From Sphagnum compactum (lineage: Eukaryota; Bryophyta; Sphagnopsida; Sphagnales): 64,000 nucleotides of DNA. The notes below the pieces were generated by a model that was given only the letters and a program-made list of their open reading frames with translations, ran no database searches and was not told where the DNA came from. Position numbers and translations under genes: made by a program. Location: assembly GCA_965153455.1 (NCBI GenBank), contig OZ234493.1:35392213-35456212 (forward strand). The letters are read 5' to 3'. Of the stretch, positions 1 through 12,800 are shown piece by piece (position 1 is the stretch's first letter; each line of letters begins with the position of its first letter).

Positions 1-3000
1 GTCACATGATTGTTGCAAAATATTCAATAGTGTAACAACACCCAACATAGCCAAATCCTAATACATACCTTCACCATCAAACATGCAACAACATAAGTCA
101 ATAATAATGAATATTAGAGGTAATCTACCACATCTCGCTATCAAAGTATCTAGTATGGTAAACAATATTACATGTTGAACTTTCATAGTTGCTTAGTTCA
201 AGTATTAACCACAATATTTTCATGTAGTTGAACATTAAACTAGTCTAATCCTCAACAAAAGTCTTTATGTACCATGTCATATATTAGCAGAATATATACT
301 TGCCCAACATTAATTTAAACCACTAGTCCAACTTGGTAGTTTTGCATTTATTGACATGCCATCTTTGACTTAACACATCTAATTTGAGACATTTTGCTTC
401 TTTGGCTTATACCTTTCTTCTGGTACCTTTGTTTTGAAAAAAATTATTTCTAAGACTTTCATTACTTAAGATTTAAGCTAATTGTTTAAACATTAATAAC
501 TTCCTCATTTTGAATCCAAATTTGATGTTTTAAGGGTTTTTTTGTAACCCTTAAAACGAGTTTCCAATGACATATCAACATCCTAAGAAAAACATTGACC
601 CCTCAAAATGTCATTTAAGTGGTTAGGAGTCACATAGATAATTTAACTCTTGACGTTTCAAAATGCCATAACTTATGCTACATATTTTTGTGTTACACAT
701 ATGACCCCGATTTATTATAGTATTTATTCTTAGGCCTTTTCAATAATCTAAATAAATTTCAATTTGAATAAGGTTTGGTCTTTCAAACCTTGATCCAAAG
801 ATTGGTGACACTCTAAGACTTTTAACTCTCAAAGTGGAAATGCACTTGAGAGTTTCGCAAGTTTCTCTTTTGCAATTTCACAAAATTCCCTTTCGATAAG
901 GGAATGTTTTGGAATCTTGTCGTGTCTTTTAAATCTTTTCAACCTATTTCATTTGTCTTGTTCCAACCTTGGTCATGAGCCCAAAATTAAGGTTGTGACA
1001 AACTTGTTCAATCTAAGTTTAAGGAAATTTCTTTGATGTGATCACATGTTGACGACAAAGTTCAAACCAATGGGCATAAAACTTTGAATGGAAAAACCTT
1101 TGCCCTTGACCTTGTTGGGTAGATGGGGTGTTAAGGTTTATTTCAATTCCCAATAACAAATGTGCAATTTGGAGATCAATAAGCTTTCTAATCTAATTTG
1201 TGTTCTCACATGATATTGTTTAAATTGATCGTAATTGTCTATGAAGGACCTTTCTAGATGACAAAGGTGAATGCACATAAAAGTGAATTGAATTTTTGAC
1301 ACATGGACAATACACAAAAGTCCAAAAACTATTTAAAAAAATCATGTGTATATTTAAAATTATGGGAACCACATAACAAGGTGTCATTGGAATGATTTTG
1401 TACACTTGAAATTATTGCTTTGCTATATAATTTTATATTTGAAGGATGAACATTTTGACTATTAATTTCAATGAATGTTTAAAGACTTTATTAGGTACCA
1501 TGCAACTCAATGTACAACTCAATGTTTTGGTCTACAACATCATTCAAAAACATTTATACTAATGTCATCACAATATCATACTTTATCCAAAAATATTCAC
1601 TAAAATGGGCAAGACATGAAGATTTATTGAGTCCATGTTCATATAAGTATTTTCACTAGGTTTGTTACATCACTTAAAAGTCCTTTTTAATAGTGAAATG
1701 ATGTCATTTCATCATGAAATTATATATATATATATATATATATAAGATGAATCCTTTCCAAGTATTTTAATTTTAATTCCAATTCATATTTTAACAAACT
1801 CACCCCATACAAATTGCCACTATGGCACCAAAAATTTAATTGTCATGAAATTGTATAATTGATGTTCAAGTAAGGTGTCAACATTTCTTTTCTAAAACTT
1901 CCAAGCTTGAAGAGGTTATTTTTTGTATTCATTGGGTACCACATACGTTCAAAGGATAATTATTTATTGAAAAATGTGATAGTTTTGGTAATTGAAAAAA
2001 ATCAAAACTTTTTTAGATGTAGTAAACCCCTTTAATTTAAGCCCTTTTTTTTCCCCTAAGTTTTCACTAAAATTTTACTTTTTTCCACATTTTCCTTTAA
2101 TTAGCTAACCTTTTTCTAGTTATGATGAACTCAAGTCTCAATTTATAAAAATTGAAAAATCACCCTTCATATTTTGAAGGCCAACCAAAAAAAACATCAC
2201 ACTACCCCTAGATACAACAATATCATTTCATTCGTACCATGAATGTTCATGAATTTTAACATGAAAGTTGAAAGATAAGTCTTGATGGTTTGACATTCAC
2301 TTTTCATGATAATTTTTGGTTAGGACTACACAAGCTAGAAGGTGAAATTTGGAACAAAGGTGAAACTTCATTCACAAATAAGATGAATTATGAAAAGCAT
2401 TTATGGGCATTACAAGCATAAGCATTTTGGGACCACACACCCATTGGCCGCATAATCTTACATGTTGCAACATCCTAATCTATCTTTTGTTATTAAGTAT
2501 GAGTGCACTGCACTTTTTTTATATTTTCTTGAGATTTATGATACTTTTGGTTGGAAAAATATTTGAAAGCAAAAAAAAAAAAAAAAAAAAAAAAAACCTT
2601 ATTGGAAAGAAAAAAAAGTAAAATTGCAAATATGAAGCATGTGTACACATACATATTATGTAACATATAATTACAAGTAGACCTTCTATAATCCCATTGA
2701 TGAAGGTTTAGAATGCTTTGATCCTTGTGTAATACCATGATTCTCCATGTGTTTGCTCATTCATACATTCATTTTCAAATGCAAGCATATGATCATGATT
2801 TTCATAAACATGTTAAAGGCAAAATCTGCACGTTCTAGTGCTTTACATTATGGTACTTCAAAGTGGGAATTTCATGTGTGCTAATCCATTCATAGATCAT
2901 ACAAATAAGCCAAAGCAATTTGATGATATGGTGGTTTATTGGGGCTGAAATGACATTGGAATAAACCTTACAAATGTATAGCCCAATGGTAACTTCTAAT

Positions 3001-5700
3001 AACTTGGTTTCATGCTTCATTAGTCCCAAACAAAAAATTGATTTTTAATGATTTCAGTAGGTATTAATGTGGTTATTTTCACCAATGCCAACTTATGTTG
3101 TTGCACCAACTCCTTGTCAATAAAACATATTTAGATTAGCTTGGTCAAAAAATGGTATATTTTTCAGTATATCATAAATTTCTTACATTTCATTGTGATT
3201 AGTAAAAAAAGACAAGAATTTGTGTTTGAAGAAAAATAAGGACATTTCAATACATGACACATTAAGGTTCAATTTCAAAGTCTATATTGCAACTAAATAT
3301 TTTCACTTATGAATTCTTCAACATGTGGATCAATGAAAGAATGGCATGTGTTATATGTTCACTACATTTCTTCAAGGACATTTAGGAACAAATTTGTTTT
3401 TAGGTATTTTCTTATGTAGCCTAAATGGTGATCATCGATAGAAAGATGTGGAAAAAGTGGTGATCGTCTTTAAGAATATTTAGTCAAATTTGGCTATAAA
3501 TTAAACATGAAGGGGTCCATTCAAGGTTGGGGTACACAAAAAGAATGTATCACCCCAAAATCCATTTAAGATACTACTTTGAATAACCATTACATTTACG
3601 AAATAATTTATTTGGTAAATTTTTTCATTAAACACTTACTTTTAAATTAAAATGGTGATGAGTTTTTGTGATTTAGATGATTAAAACATATCTTTAAATG
3701 TTTTGAAAGAAGGCTCAGGAACCGTGTCCCATTGCATAGGACTATTGAAAAGGACTCAATATGACTAACAATATTTGTTCAAATTGTTCCATATTTTAAT
3801 CATAATTAGAATAAAGTATGTTCTATATGATGGCATAAATTTTTAGTATGATAAATCACAATTTTTTTGGGAATTGATGTTAAAATCTTGGATTTTTTTT
3901 CATAAAGAAGGTTACATTAATAAGGACAATCAAATTAATTTTTATAATTACAAAATTACATTCCAAAGGTTTGGAAAAAAGTCTAGAAGATGTGGGTGCA
4001 AATAATAGGACATATATTTTTTGAAAGGAGACTATGTCATTTGTAAACATGTCATGTAGTCCTACATTCCTTTTTGGTTTATACTTGAAAACGACATTAA
4101 AATTTGTTCAATTGATTTGAATAATTTATTATAACACTTACAAGTTAAAAGTTTAAAATTTTTTGAACACAAAGCATGAAAAAATAAATTGGGTTTTAAT
4201 TATCTTTCATTGACTTATAGGGGCCACCTTTGAAGCACATTCATAATCATAAGAACTGAAAAATAAATTAGACCTTACTAAAAACTACAAAAGGAATGGA
4301 TATGCCTATGGTGACATTAGAAAGTCATGTTAATCATGACAATTTTTGTTAAATAATTAATAGGAAGGTTGAAGAATAATTCAATTTGAAAAACCATTAC
4401 ATCTAATTTAAGGTTTTGGTATATGTTTAAAGACTTTTCAAATTGAGTAACAATTGTATGTTGATGTGGAAAAGTATTTGGGCATTAGGAAACTATGAAT
4501 CACATTCAAAATGCACAAAAGAGATCAAATTAATTTTAAAAAAAAATTAAATTTCCAATATGTTCATATTTAAACAAATTCAATTACATAAAAATGGGGT
4601 ACAATCTACATCTATAGTTTATAATAAAAAGAAAATGAAACATGATACAATAATGCATGTATTTTGGTATGTTTGACCATTTTTCAAATGTACCACAAAA
4701 CATCCATGTTACAAAGATAAATGTTTATTTACTGGTGATAATCATACAACTAATGGAATATGGGGGCAATACCCAACATAAGATATGCAAATTGCAAAAA
4801 GTTTCATTCAAAAAAAATTTAAATACATAAAAAGCTATTTTGAGGCATTCATAAGCTTTGGATAAGACAACACCTTTGGTTCTATGATAGTGAATGTATC
4901 CCGTGATGTGGTCATTAATGGTTGGGATGACATGGTAGATGCAAAGTCCTTTGTATTGGTGATGGCTCCAATTAGTGCCTCTCTTGGCAAAGTTTTGAAA
5001 GATTGTTGTTACATTGAATAACTTCTGTAATGGCTTGATTTAAAAGGTAGGATTTGACACAATAAGAAAAAATCCCTTCATGTCATTATGTAATTCAAAT
5101 CTAAAAATAATTAATGAATGTAGATTCATCCCATGAGATGTCATAAGTCAATTGCCTAAACATGTATACGGGGTGATGGATAAAGGTGCAACTTTGTTTT
5201 GAATGTGCATGTTATGAATTTTAGTACTTTGATCCTTTGTAAGCTATTGATATATGGGGTTCTATGGCTTAGGTTAACTGGTTTCTTGGTAAAGATCTAT
5301 TAATTATGGGTTGATTATGGTATTAATTGTTTTGATTCCTTTACCAAACAAAGATGAACCCATCTCTATACACCTTCCTTGCGTGTATGCCAAGTTAACA
5401 TCTCATTCCCAAATAAGGATAGCTTTGTTTTGAAAATTTGAATTTTTTTTAAACAACCCCTATCCATTACCAAATAGAGGTACTCACACCTCTATTCTTC
5501 CAAAGTTTTGGAGTTTACAAATCCTCCCATTACCAAACATAGATTGGAAACATTGAGAAGGGTAATGTCATGATTGGCCACCCATTACCAAACACACTAT
5601 TCCAAATGAACATCACATTATTTTGGTTGTGGGGTGTAATAACACCCATGACCAAACACATAACATTCTTTCATGAGCGGGCAACGTTCAATTTTCAAAC
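1..5700. other. AT-rich gene-free region
   Basis: I see no gene here: open frames are short and low in complexity, and none resembles a known protein. It contains an (AT)n microsatellite near 1720-1744 and a run of about 26 A at 2571-2596. From about 5330 to 5760 a short motif (ccattaccaaac and variants) recurs five or six times, with the reverse form (tgtttggt) at 5738. Most of it is probably decayed transposon sequence, but that is inferred from context only. Confidence 0.6.
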
Positions 5701-6997
5701 AAAAAAACTCAAAGTTGAATAGACAAATTTAGGGTATGCTTGTTTGGTTACAGGCTTGGATATGTTTGTTTACTAGGTGTTCGATCACCAACAAAGGTTC
5801 AATGAAGGACAATTCTATCCTACCACCTTCAATGCCAATGCCCTCAAACAACATAACTCCCCATCAACCTGCCTTCAAACAACATAACCCCCCTTGGACC
5901 CGCCCTTACCCTACACTTAACTTGGCGGCCTTCCCCTAAACTTAGCAGAGGTACCCCTCAACTATCAGCAGTCAGGAATCCCGCCATGCCACTAGAGTAC
6001 TTCAATAGTTTGGGGGCCATGATGCAGCTGATTACATTTGTTGTTGTTGGAGTTGTCCATTTGTGTACATTCAAACAGAGACCTCTATCTTTCATTACCC
6101 AGAGGCAGTGCCATGAAGTTCACAAACATACAAGACACTAGTGCTATCTTCACTGGATTGCTTGGTACTATGTCCGACACTAGTATTACCGCACTATGCA
6201 CAAGAAATGATGGATGGGTGAGGCAGTGAGAATGGCATGGCATGGGCTGAACTCACTTGGAAGTGAGTTAATCTGGCCTTACTGCTGTCTAGCTTTTTTC
6301 TTGTACCCAACATGTTCAAAGCAAAATTTGAACCTTCATGTCCAATTGGCCTTCCAGTAAGTGCTAAACTTTCCTAGGCATTCTCACCAATTGATGCTAC
6401 TCAGAAAACTGGAAAAACAACCCCCTGTCCATGAGGTGCACAGTCTCAAAGTGATATGTCTGTGATGATGAAACAAGAAGATTTAGGCATGTTTCTGTTT
6501 GTTTTTGCTGCATGTGGTAACTAGTAACCCATCATCTTCTTCATCTCATATACCTTTCAAGCTGAGCTAGGAGCTCGGCAGCTACATCGTGATTAATTTC
6601 CACAGTCAACAGGCAAACCCTTTGTTTCTGTTTCCCTAAGAAAATAGGCTTGTATGTTGTATCTCATGTCACCAAACCACACAAACAGATATCAGCAAAC
6701 TTCTGTACCTTCGGATTGTTTCCTCTACTACCATGTTAGAAGATGCATTTTACCACATTCATCTAACTTGTACTGATCAGTCAACATGTTGTGCATTTTG
6801 ACATAGGTACTTGAAAGCTTTTTTCCCCCCCCCCCTTTTCTTCTTCCTGAGAGCCATGGCTCTGTCTTGAAGCTGTTTGGGAAACCAAAATCCACAATTG
6901 TACCTGGAGATCTACTAGCCTGCCTACTTTTGATATCATAAGTCTTGTCCTCAATTTCAGATGAGGAGGCTACACATACACACAGCTACACTTGATT
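5701..6997. other. Moderate-GC intergenic region without a recognised gene
   Basis: Base composition is more balanced than upstream. Frames of 60-70 codons occur but have no splice-site support and no recognisable motif. A C-run lies near 6825-6836. This could hold untranslated or decayed genic sequence; I see nothing I can name. Confidence 0.4.
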
Positions 6998-7334
6998 CTT
7001 GGTCTGGCTGCTATTCACATGTTCAGTTGTGATTTGTTTGCCCCATAGTTCCACTTGGTCTGGCTGCTATTCACATGTTCAGTTGTGATTTGTTTGCCCA
7101 AAGTTCCACTTGGTCTGGCTGCTATTCACATGTTCAGTTGTGATTTGTTTGCCCCATAGTTCCACTTGGTCTGGCTGCAATTCACATGTTCAGTTGTGAT
7201 TTGTTTGCCCCATAGTTCCACTTGGTCTGGCTGCAATTCACATGTTCAGTTGTGATTTGTTTGCCCCAAAGTTCCACTTGGTCTGGCTGCTATTCACATG
7301 TTCAGTTGTGATTTGTTTGCCCCATAGTTCCACT
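6998..7334. repeat. 56-bp tandem array, six copies
   Basis: The unit begins ggtctggctgctattcacat and restarts at about 7001, 7057, 7112, 7168, 7224 and 7280, so the period is 56 bp with one 55-bp unit. Copies differ at only one to three positions (ctat/caat; ccccatag/cccaaag/ccccaaag), so the array expanded recently or is being homogenised. It has no long open frame running through all copies because 56 is not a multiple of three. Confidence 0.95.
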
Positions 7335-7419
7335 CTCGAATCATAAGTGCATGTACCAAGTAAGCTTACCTTGTTGTGAAATTTGGCACAACAAGTTTTG
7401 AGGCGTTTTAAGTTTTATC

Positions 7420-7762
7420 CAGTGTTGGGCAGTTCTTTGAATTTTTAAAGAACCACCAGTTCGGGTTCTTTAAATTTAGCAGAACCAAAGAACTGCTGGT
7501 TTCACTTCTTTCAAACAATTTCCAAATCAAAGAACCGGTGGTCATGGTTATTTCAAAAACCTCGCGGAACTGGCAGTTTTCATGAAAGAAGTGGTGATTC
7601 TTTGGCTGGTTCTTTGACTCTTTCAGATTTGTAGAGAAGAGAATCCTGGTTACATGCCAATATTGGTTCTTTGATTTTTAATAACCAGGAGGTAAGTGTC
7701 TATGCCCAGGTTGATAACCGGAGGGTATCTCTGTCCCTGATTGTGAGAACTGCCCAACACTA
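7420..7762. mobile_element. hAT-like non-autonomous element (MITE)
   Basis: The ends are inverted repeats: left cagtgttgggcagttct, right agaactgcccaacacta. That is 16 of 17 matching, with only the outermost base differing. The flanking octamers gttttatc (7412-7419) and gttttgac (7763-7770) agree at 6 of 8 positions, as expected for a mutated 8-bp target duplication. A terminus of the form (C/T)AGTGTTGG plus an 8-bp duplication is typical of the hAT superfamily. The 343-bp interior has no transposase frame. It is made of short direct and inverted variants of an agaaccnncggttct-like motif. Confidence 0.75.
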
Positions 7763-7770
7763 GTTTTGAC

Positions 7771-8204
7771 CAGCATTGGGTCGTTGTCAATTTTTGGAAC
7801 CAGCAGGTAAGGGTTAGGGTTTATGTATACCCTTGACTGATGGTTAGCAAGCTCAAAGGACTGGTTCTAACCCGTGACCAGAGGTTCTACAACTCATTAG
7901 ACACAGTTTTGACCCTTAACCAGGGTTCTAAAAAGAACCAAAGGACTGGGTCAAAGAAATGGCTTATTAATTGGCCGGTTCGTTCATGAGAACCACCATT
8001 CTTCATAAAATTGTGGATGCCCAGAACCGGAGGTTCTTCTCAAAACATTAGAGAACCAGAAATGGAGGTTCTGAGATTCTGAAAAGTTCAAAAATAATTA
8101 AATGAAAGCTTGTTAACAAAAATCAAACCCGTGTTGTTATTCAGGTGAAAAAGTTTGTTGAAAACTGTAGTAAACTGGCCCAAAAAACAAATGACCCAAC
8201 ACTA
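7771..8204. repeat. Related hAT-like foldback, uncertain limits
   Basis: Directly after the element at 7420-7762, the sequence cagcattgggtcgtt (7771) is answered by aatgacccaacacta (ending 8204), an inverted pair matching at 11 of 15 positions. The interior repeats the same gaacc...ggttct motif. The flanks do not form a target duplication, so this could be an older nested copy or an internal duplication. Confidence 0.4.
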
Positions 8205-10480
8205 AAAAATGTGTGTCAAAATGTGGCAAATGTTTTCCTGACAAAAAAAACTGTTTTCTCAAAAAGTTTGGCCAAAAATGCGGGGAAATGGCAACAGAAT
8301 ATTCATTTATATTTTTTGAGGTTGAAATTAGGTGTGTGAAATCTCTTGCCCGAAAAAAAAAAAAAAAAAAAAAAAAACACTGCTTTGTACATGAGCGAAA
8401 GTTTCAAGCACAGCAGCTGAACTCCCCGACTGTCCATGTTGCACAAGTGGAAGGACCTCGCTACAATTTCTTTCTGAGTTATACAAGATAGCACCTTACA
8501 AGGTGGAAAGAGCCTGTGCTCTGGGGATGGTAAGTTTAAGACCCGCAGGATCTCTGTCCAGTTCTTAACCCCATTTCAGACCCGGCAGGCTGGTCAAGGA
8601 TATAACCTACTCTTGGACCCTTGGTGGTAACCGGCCATCAAAACACTTGGATGGGATACACAGTCCCTACAGCCAATCACTTTCAAATTGGGTATTACAG
8701 ATTGGGTGGTATGATGTGCAAATTGTGTGTGTGGGGGGGGGGGGATGCCTCTGGCTCTAATAACATAACCGCCAATTTTCAGCTGCACCTTTCTCACACC
8801 CGACCATGGCACTTACCAAGAGTAGTCATTTTTCTTTTTGCGGATCCTTTGAAATCTCCACAATCAGAGCTCGTGTTTACACCCATTGCTTCCTATTTTT
8901 CACACCCGTGGCCACTTACCTCATCCAAAATTTGACCGACAAACAATTCAATTTTATTGTTGCCACTGAAGATCCCCTTATATTAAGAGTAGAGTGTATA
9001 CCAATCTATGTGATTGCATGATTTGAATGATACATTGGAGTGCACATCTTGAGAGTGGTATTGATTATTGCATTTTCTCTCAAGTGTGATGTCTTGTTGG
9101 TATTTCACATAATTGTTACATTTGGTGAGCTATAATGTTGTGATATGGTGCAGGGATTGTGAAGTATTATAAGTGCACAGTGCATGGTGCAGTCTGGAGA
9201 CTATTTTAACATCAAGAGGGTGTCAAAGTCTAGGGGTTTGTATCAAAGAACTTCCTTGCATTCTCTATCATGGTTACCAAAGGCATTGCAGGAACTGTTT
9301 GGTACAGTGGGCAGATTTGAAGACTTTAATGAGAATACTCCAAACACATCATAAAAGCTTCTGGATGAGGATTTATTCAGGACTGCCACATAGACAGTAC
9401 GCCTTAAAGGTCATCAGGAGAGCAATGTGTATAAATTTGCTTCCACTGATTCCAGGACCAATAGACTTCACACCATCAAAGTTGTTCTTGCACCGATTAT
9501 CATTGTTTACTACAGTATGTAATTGAAGAAGGAAAGGTGGCTCATTTATCACAATGAGCAGAGGTTGTCGCTACTGCATTTGCCTTCAATATACCACACA
9601 CACTTTACCGTGTTGATCACAAAGATACTAATAAGCATTCATGATATTCATTCCACAGTATCTTCCCACATGTTCTCCCCTTGTGATGGAACATACACAC
9701 ACATGCAGCAGTAGGAAGGTGCAGGCGAGTGTAAGTATGCACTTTCTGCAATCACTCACCTCAAAATCAGTGTTAAACCGGCTTGCATTCAGACAGTATT
9801 TAGAGAACACAGAAAAACACAGCCTGTGTCCACCAAAGGAGAAATGGACTCTACCCAGAAAACTTTACTACATCAATGAATGAACATAAAGAATAAATCC
9901 TCCAGGCTCCTCCAAGCTCCAAAATGGTTGGCACTGCAAACCCATATCGCACAATGTGGCTTGGAACTCTTTTTGTCCAATTCTTGTTCAGATCAAGAAG
10001 CCTGGCTGGCCACAAACTGGATGAGGCCTATGGGCAATAAGAAAAAAACATGCACCTGTGTCAAATTCCAGACATGAAAAACATTTCTTCCATTGCACCC
10101 TGCCATGCTTTTAGACAAATTTTTTTTCACAAAATAAGCACAAAGTAGCAAGGCATTAGACCTTAGACCTTGGGTGTTAACCAAAACAAGGTCATTTGAG
10201 GGGGGGTCAATAAATCAAACCTTGCCAATGTTGAGCATCATGATTGATCCTCTGAAATGTTGTACCTAATATGAATGGGTAAATGTATAGCGGGGTGAAA
10301 TACCAAAATTAAATGTTGGAAGTGAAAAAAATGAAACTCTATGAGAGCACACTTTGAGATGAGTACTGTAACAGCTGAGCAAATGCATACCCATGACTTA
10401 TAACACCAGATACAGAATGATGTCATGTCATTGCTGCCCTTGAGCTCATGGAAATATTCTTAGATCCCAAAGTAGGATCC
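8205..10480. other. Intergenic region downstream of the kinase gene
   Basis: It holds a run of about 25 A (8353-8377), a G-run after a short GT tract (about 8727-8745), and frames up to about 117 codons (9173-9526). None has recognisable domains or convincing splice signals. The part nearest 10480 may include the 3' UTR of the minus-strand kinase. Confidence 0.4.
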
Positions 10481-10515
10481 TTCATCGGCAGCCCATTTAT
10501 AGTCAGAATCATAAG

Positions 10516-12702
10516 TTAATGCCTCCAGTCTTTGCTGCCATTGTCTTGAAGCTCTGTGGATCCCTGGTTCAAGTCCTTCAGCATCTCCACCACTTGTTGC
10601 ATTGTTGGTCTGTTTGCAGGGGAATTTTGTGCACACATCGTTGCTGCCTGCCATATATGTGCATAATTACTTAGGCACAATTTGTAAGCTACAAAGCAAT
10701 GTGCCACAAAATTTACCTGGCAACATATCAACCTGCCTAACAAGCAAAGACAAAGATTTTCCCACAACTGGGAAAGTGAGTTCAGTGTAAGGTAAAGCAC
10801 AAGGGTGAGGGCGTTACTGAAATATGGGCCCATGCGAGGTGGCAGTGAAGTGCTGCCCAATTTCAGTAATGCCCTTGTATGCATGCTTTACCAAGTGTAA
10901 AGATCAACCTTGCATTTTGTTTTTTAATTTTTTTTCCCATCAGGTATCACAGGAAAAGAAGACAACAGGCTTTACCAAATTGGGAATGCCTGCAGGAGCA
11001 GAACTTTCTGTTTTGGAAAAGCCCGGTGGGATTTTTTACGCTCTGCAAGGTGCTCTCTAGATACACTAGAGAAATGAGAGGAGGTCTTTATTCTACCTGT
11101 ACCACCCTGGTCAATTCATACTCATGGAATTCGCCGCACAGCTTTGGATCAGCTAAGTCATGAAAGTTTCCTTGCAAGACCAAGGGGCCAGCCCACTCCA
11201 CAATTGTCCGCTTCGTGGCCCCTATCCGTTCAATTGGCTTCCTCCCACTGATGAGCTCCAGTAGCAGTATTCCAAAGCTGTACACATCGCACATCTCAGA
11301 AACTTTTCCCCACATGGCATACTCTGGTGCTAAGTATCCGAGTGTACCCTTCACTCGTGTTGTTACATGTGTTGCACCCTCTGGAATTAGCTTTGCAAAT
11401 CCAAAATCCGCCAACTGGGCCTCAAAATTCTCATCCAAGAGAACGTTGCTGGCCTTGATGTCCCGGTGAATAATGTGGGGTTTTGCATAGTGGTGTAAGT
11501 AACTGTACAGAGACACCAGACAAAAACAATTAACCATTTTTTGCTTGTCACCCACATGCTAGCTTCTCATTTTACATCAACAGGTAGCTGGTATTGTAGC
11601 GTTTACAAAAAGCTTGTAAACCCTAAGACCCATTTCATCAATTGGTGAATGTCTCTTGAATCCAGAACATCAGGCCTGCTTTTGCAGTTCTTTGACGCTG
11701 CCCAGGCACACTTCAGTGAGTTTCAGTTGGTTGCAATTCAGGGAGTGAAATCTATTGCATTTCCAGAAGCAGACAAAAGACTCAGTCCTGATGTTGGCCA
11801 TCCAGCAGTTGAGATACAGAAGACAGGGATTAGTACTTACGCAAGGCCTTCAGCAGAACCAGTGGCGATTTTCATTCTCCGTTGCCAATTGAGGGCAGAC
11901 TCTGATGAGAGTTCGCCATGCAAATGGGATAGCAAACTGAGCTTGGGCATGTAGTCGTACACAATCAAGCGCTCCTGGCCCTCCGCACAGTAACCTCTCA
12001 GGCTTAACAAGTTTTTGTGTCGAACACGCCCCAGAATTTCAACTTCTACTGCAAACTCCATCTCTGCCTTAGTGCTCCACACTTTCAACCTTTTCACTGC
12101 AATCTGCTTCCCCATATCACCCAGGGTCTCTCATTTCAGCTCCAGAGAAGCAAATTGATGATACCTTGCAAAATACAGTCAAACGGAATTGCACACAAAT
12201 AAGACACTGCAATTTCCCCTCAAGAAAGCACTGGTAGGTAGGTAGTCACATGCAATGCGCTAGGTGATTGAGAAAGTCCAGAAAGTAGCAAACAAAACCC
12301 AATCTCACCATAACAACAACAATGCAGGTGCCCACTTTAGGTCCAAACCTAGTACCATCCTGAAGGCTAGGAACTGACTCATGTGCTGAAGATGATGAGG
12401 TTCTGTAGAGAAGGCAACATAATCAGTCAAACAGGCATATTCTAACAGAGTCTGCAAGCTGCAAAGGGGGAAAAGAGGAGCATGTGGTACACTAGAGTGT
12501 GGGATTAACAGGCCATGACATGACTCCATACTTGGTCTCCATTCGGTAGTTGGCCCCAGTAAACTCTGCCAAAGCCACCTTCCCCTATCTTGTTGTCGTA
12601 GTTGAAACTGCTTGTAGCTGTATGCAATTCTCTTAATGAAAATATGCGCCATGTACCACGACCATGACCACCACCACCACCACCACTTTTGTTGTTATCC
12701 AC
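10516..12702 (-). CDS. PTI1-like receptor-like cytoplasmic protein kinase (5' partial, four visible exons)
   Basis: This is a Ser/Thr (or dual-specificity) kinase of the Pelle/RLCK family. Its signature, from IFSLRELHTAT to SFNYDN and VYWGQL, is that of the PTI1-like kinases of the Arabidopsis At3g15890 type. Exons: 12702-12532, 12103-11841, 11502-11097 and 10647-10516. All introns (428, 338 and 449 bp) are GT-AG and all phases agree, giving 323 codons. Numbering from codon 12702, the Gly loop is GEGGFG (40-45), the ATP Lys is K61 and the helix-C Glu is E77. The catalytic loop HRDIKASN has D159, DFG is 177-179 and APE is 203-205. The conserved C-terminal lobe pattern MCAQ...RPTM...VVEML closes the domain. 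Every key residue is present and the loop is of RD type, so it looks active. There is no transmembrane segment or ectodomain, consistent with a cytoplasmic kinase acting below surface receptors. The codon at 12702 is GTG and the frame has a stop at 12742-12744 without an ATG, so the true start lies in an upstream exon (likely acceptor gtgcag near 12707). Confidence 0.9.
10780..10905. repeat. Imperfect foldback in kinase intron 3
   Basis: The arms gggcgttactgaaat (10809-10823) and atttcagtaatgccc (10860-10874) are inverted, differing at one base. With small gaps the pairing extends outward to ggtaaagca and tgctttacc. The roughly 125-bp structure lies wholly inside the third intron (10648-11096), and is probably a small foldback transposon tolerated there. 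Confidence 0.6.
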
Positions 12703-12800
12703 CAGCCTGCACTCACCAATGACATCATAAAGCTCAAAACATCATTCACATATTTTTTCCATCCAACACATAATATCTGATGATGTCAAGAGTCTGCCTT

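Noticed and set aside
7001-7334. CRISPR array
   Set aside because: Units are contiguous with no unique spacers, and the sequence is nuclear plant DNA. It is a simple tandem array.
9173-9526. 117-codon plus-strand frame
   Set aside because: No domain, no splice signals and mixed composition without conservation clues. I could not support it as a gene.
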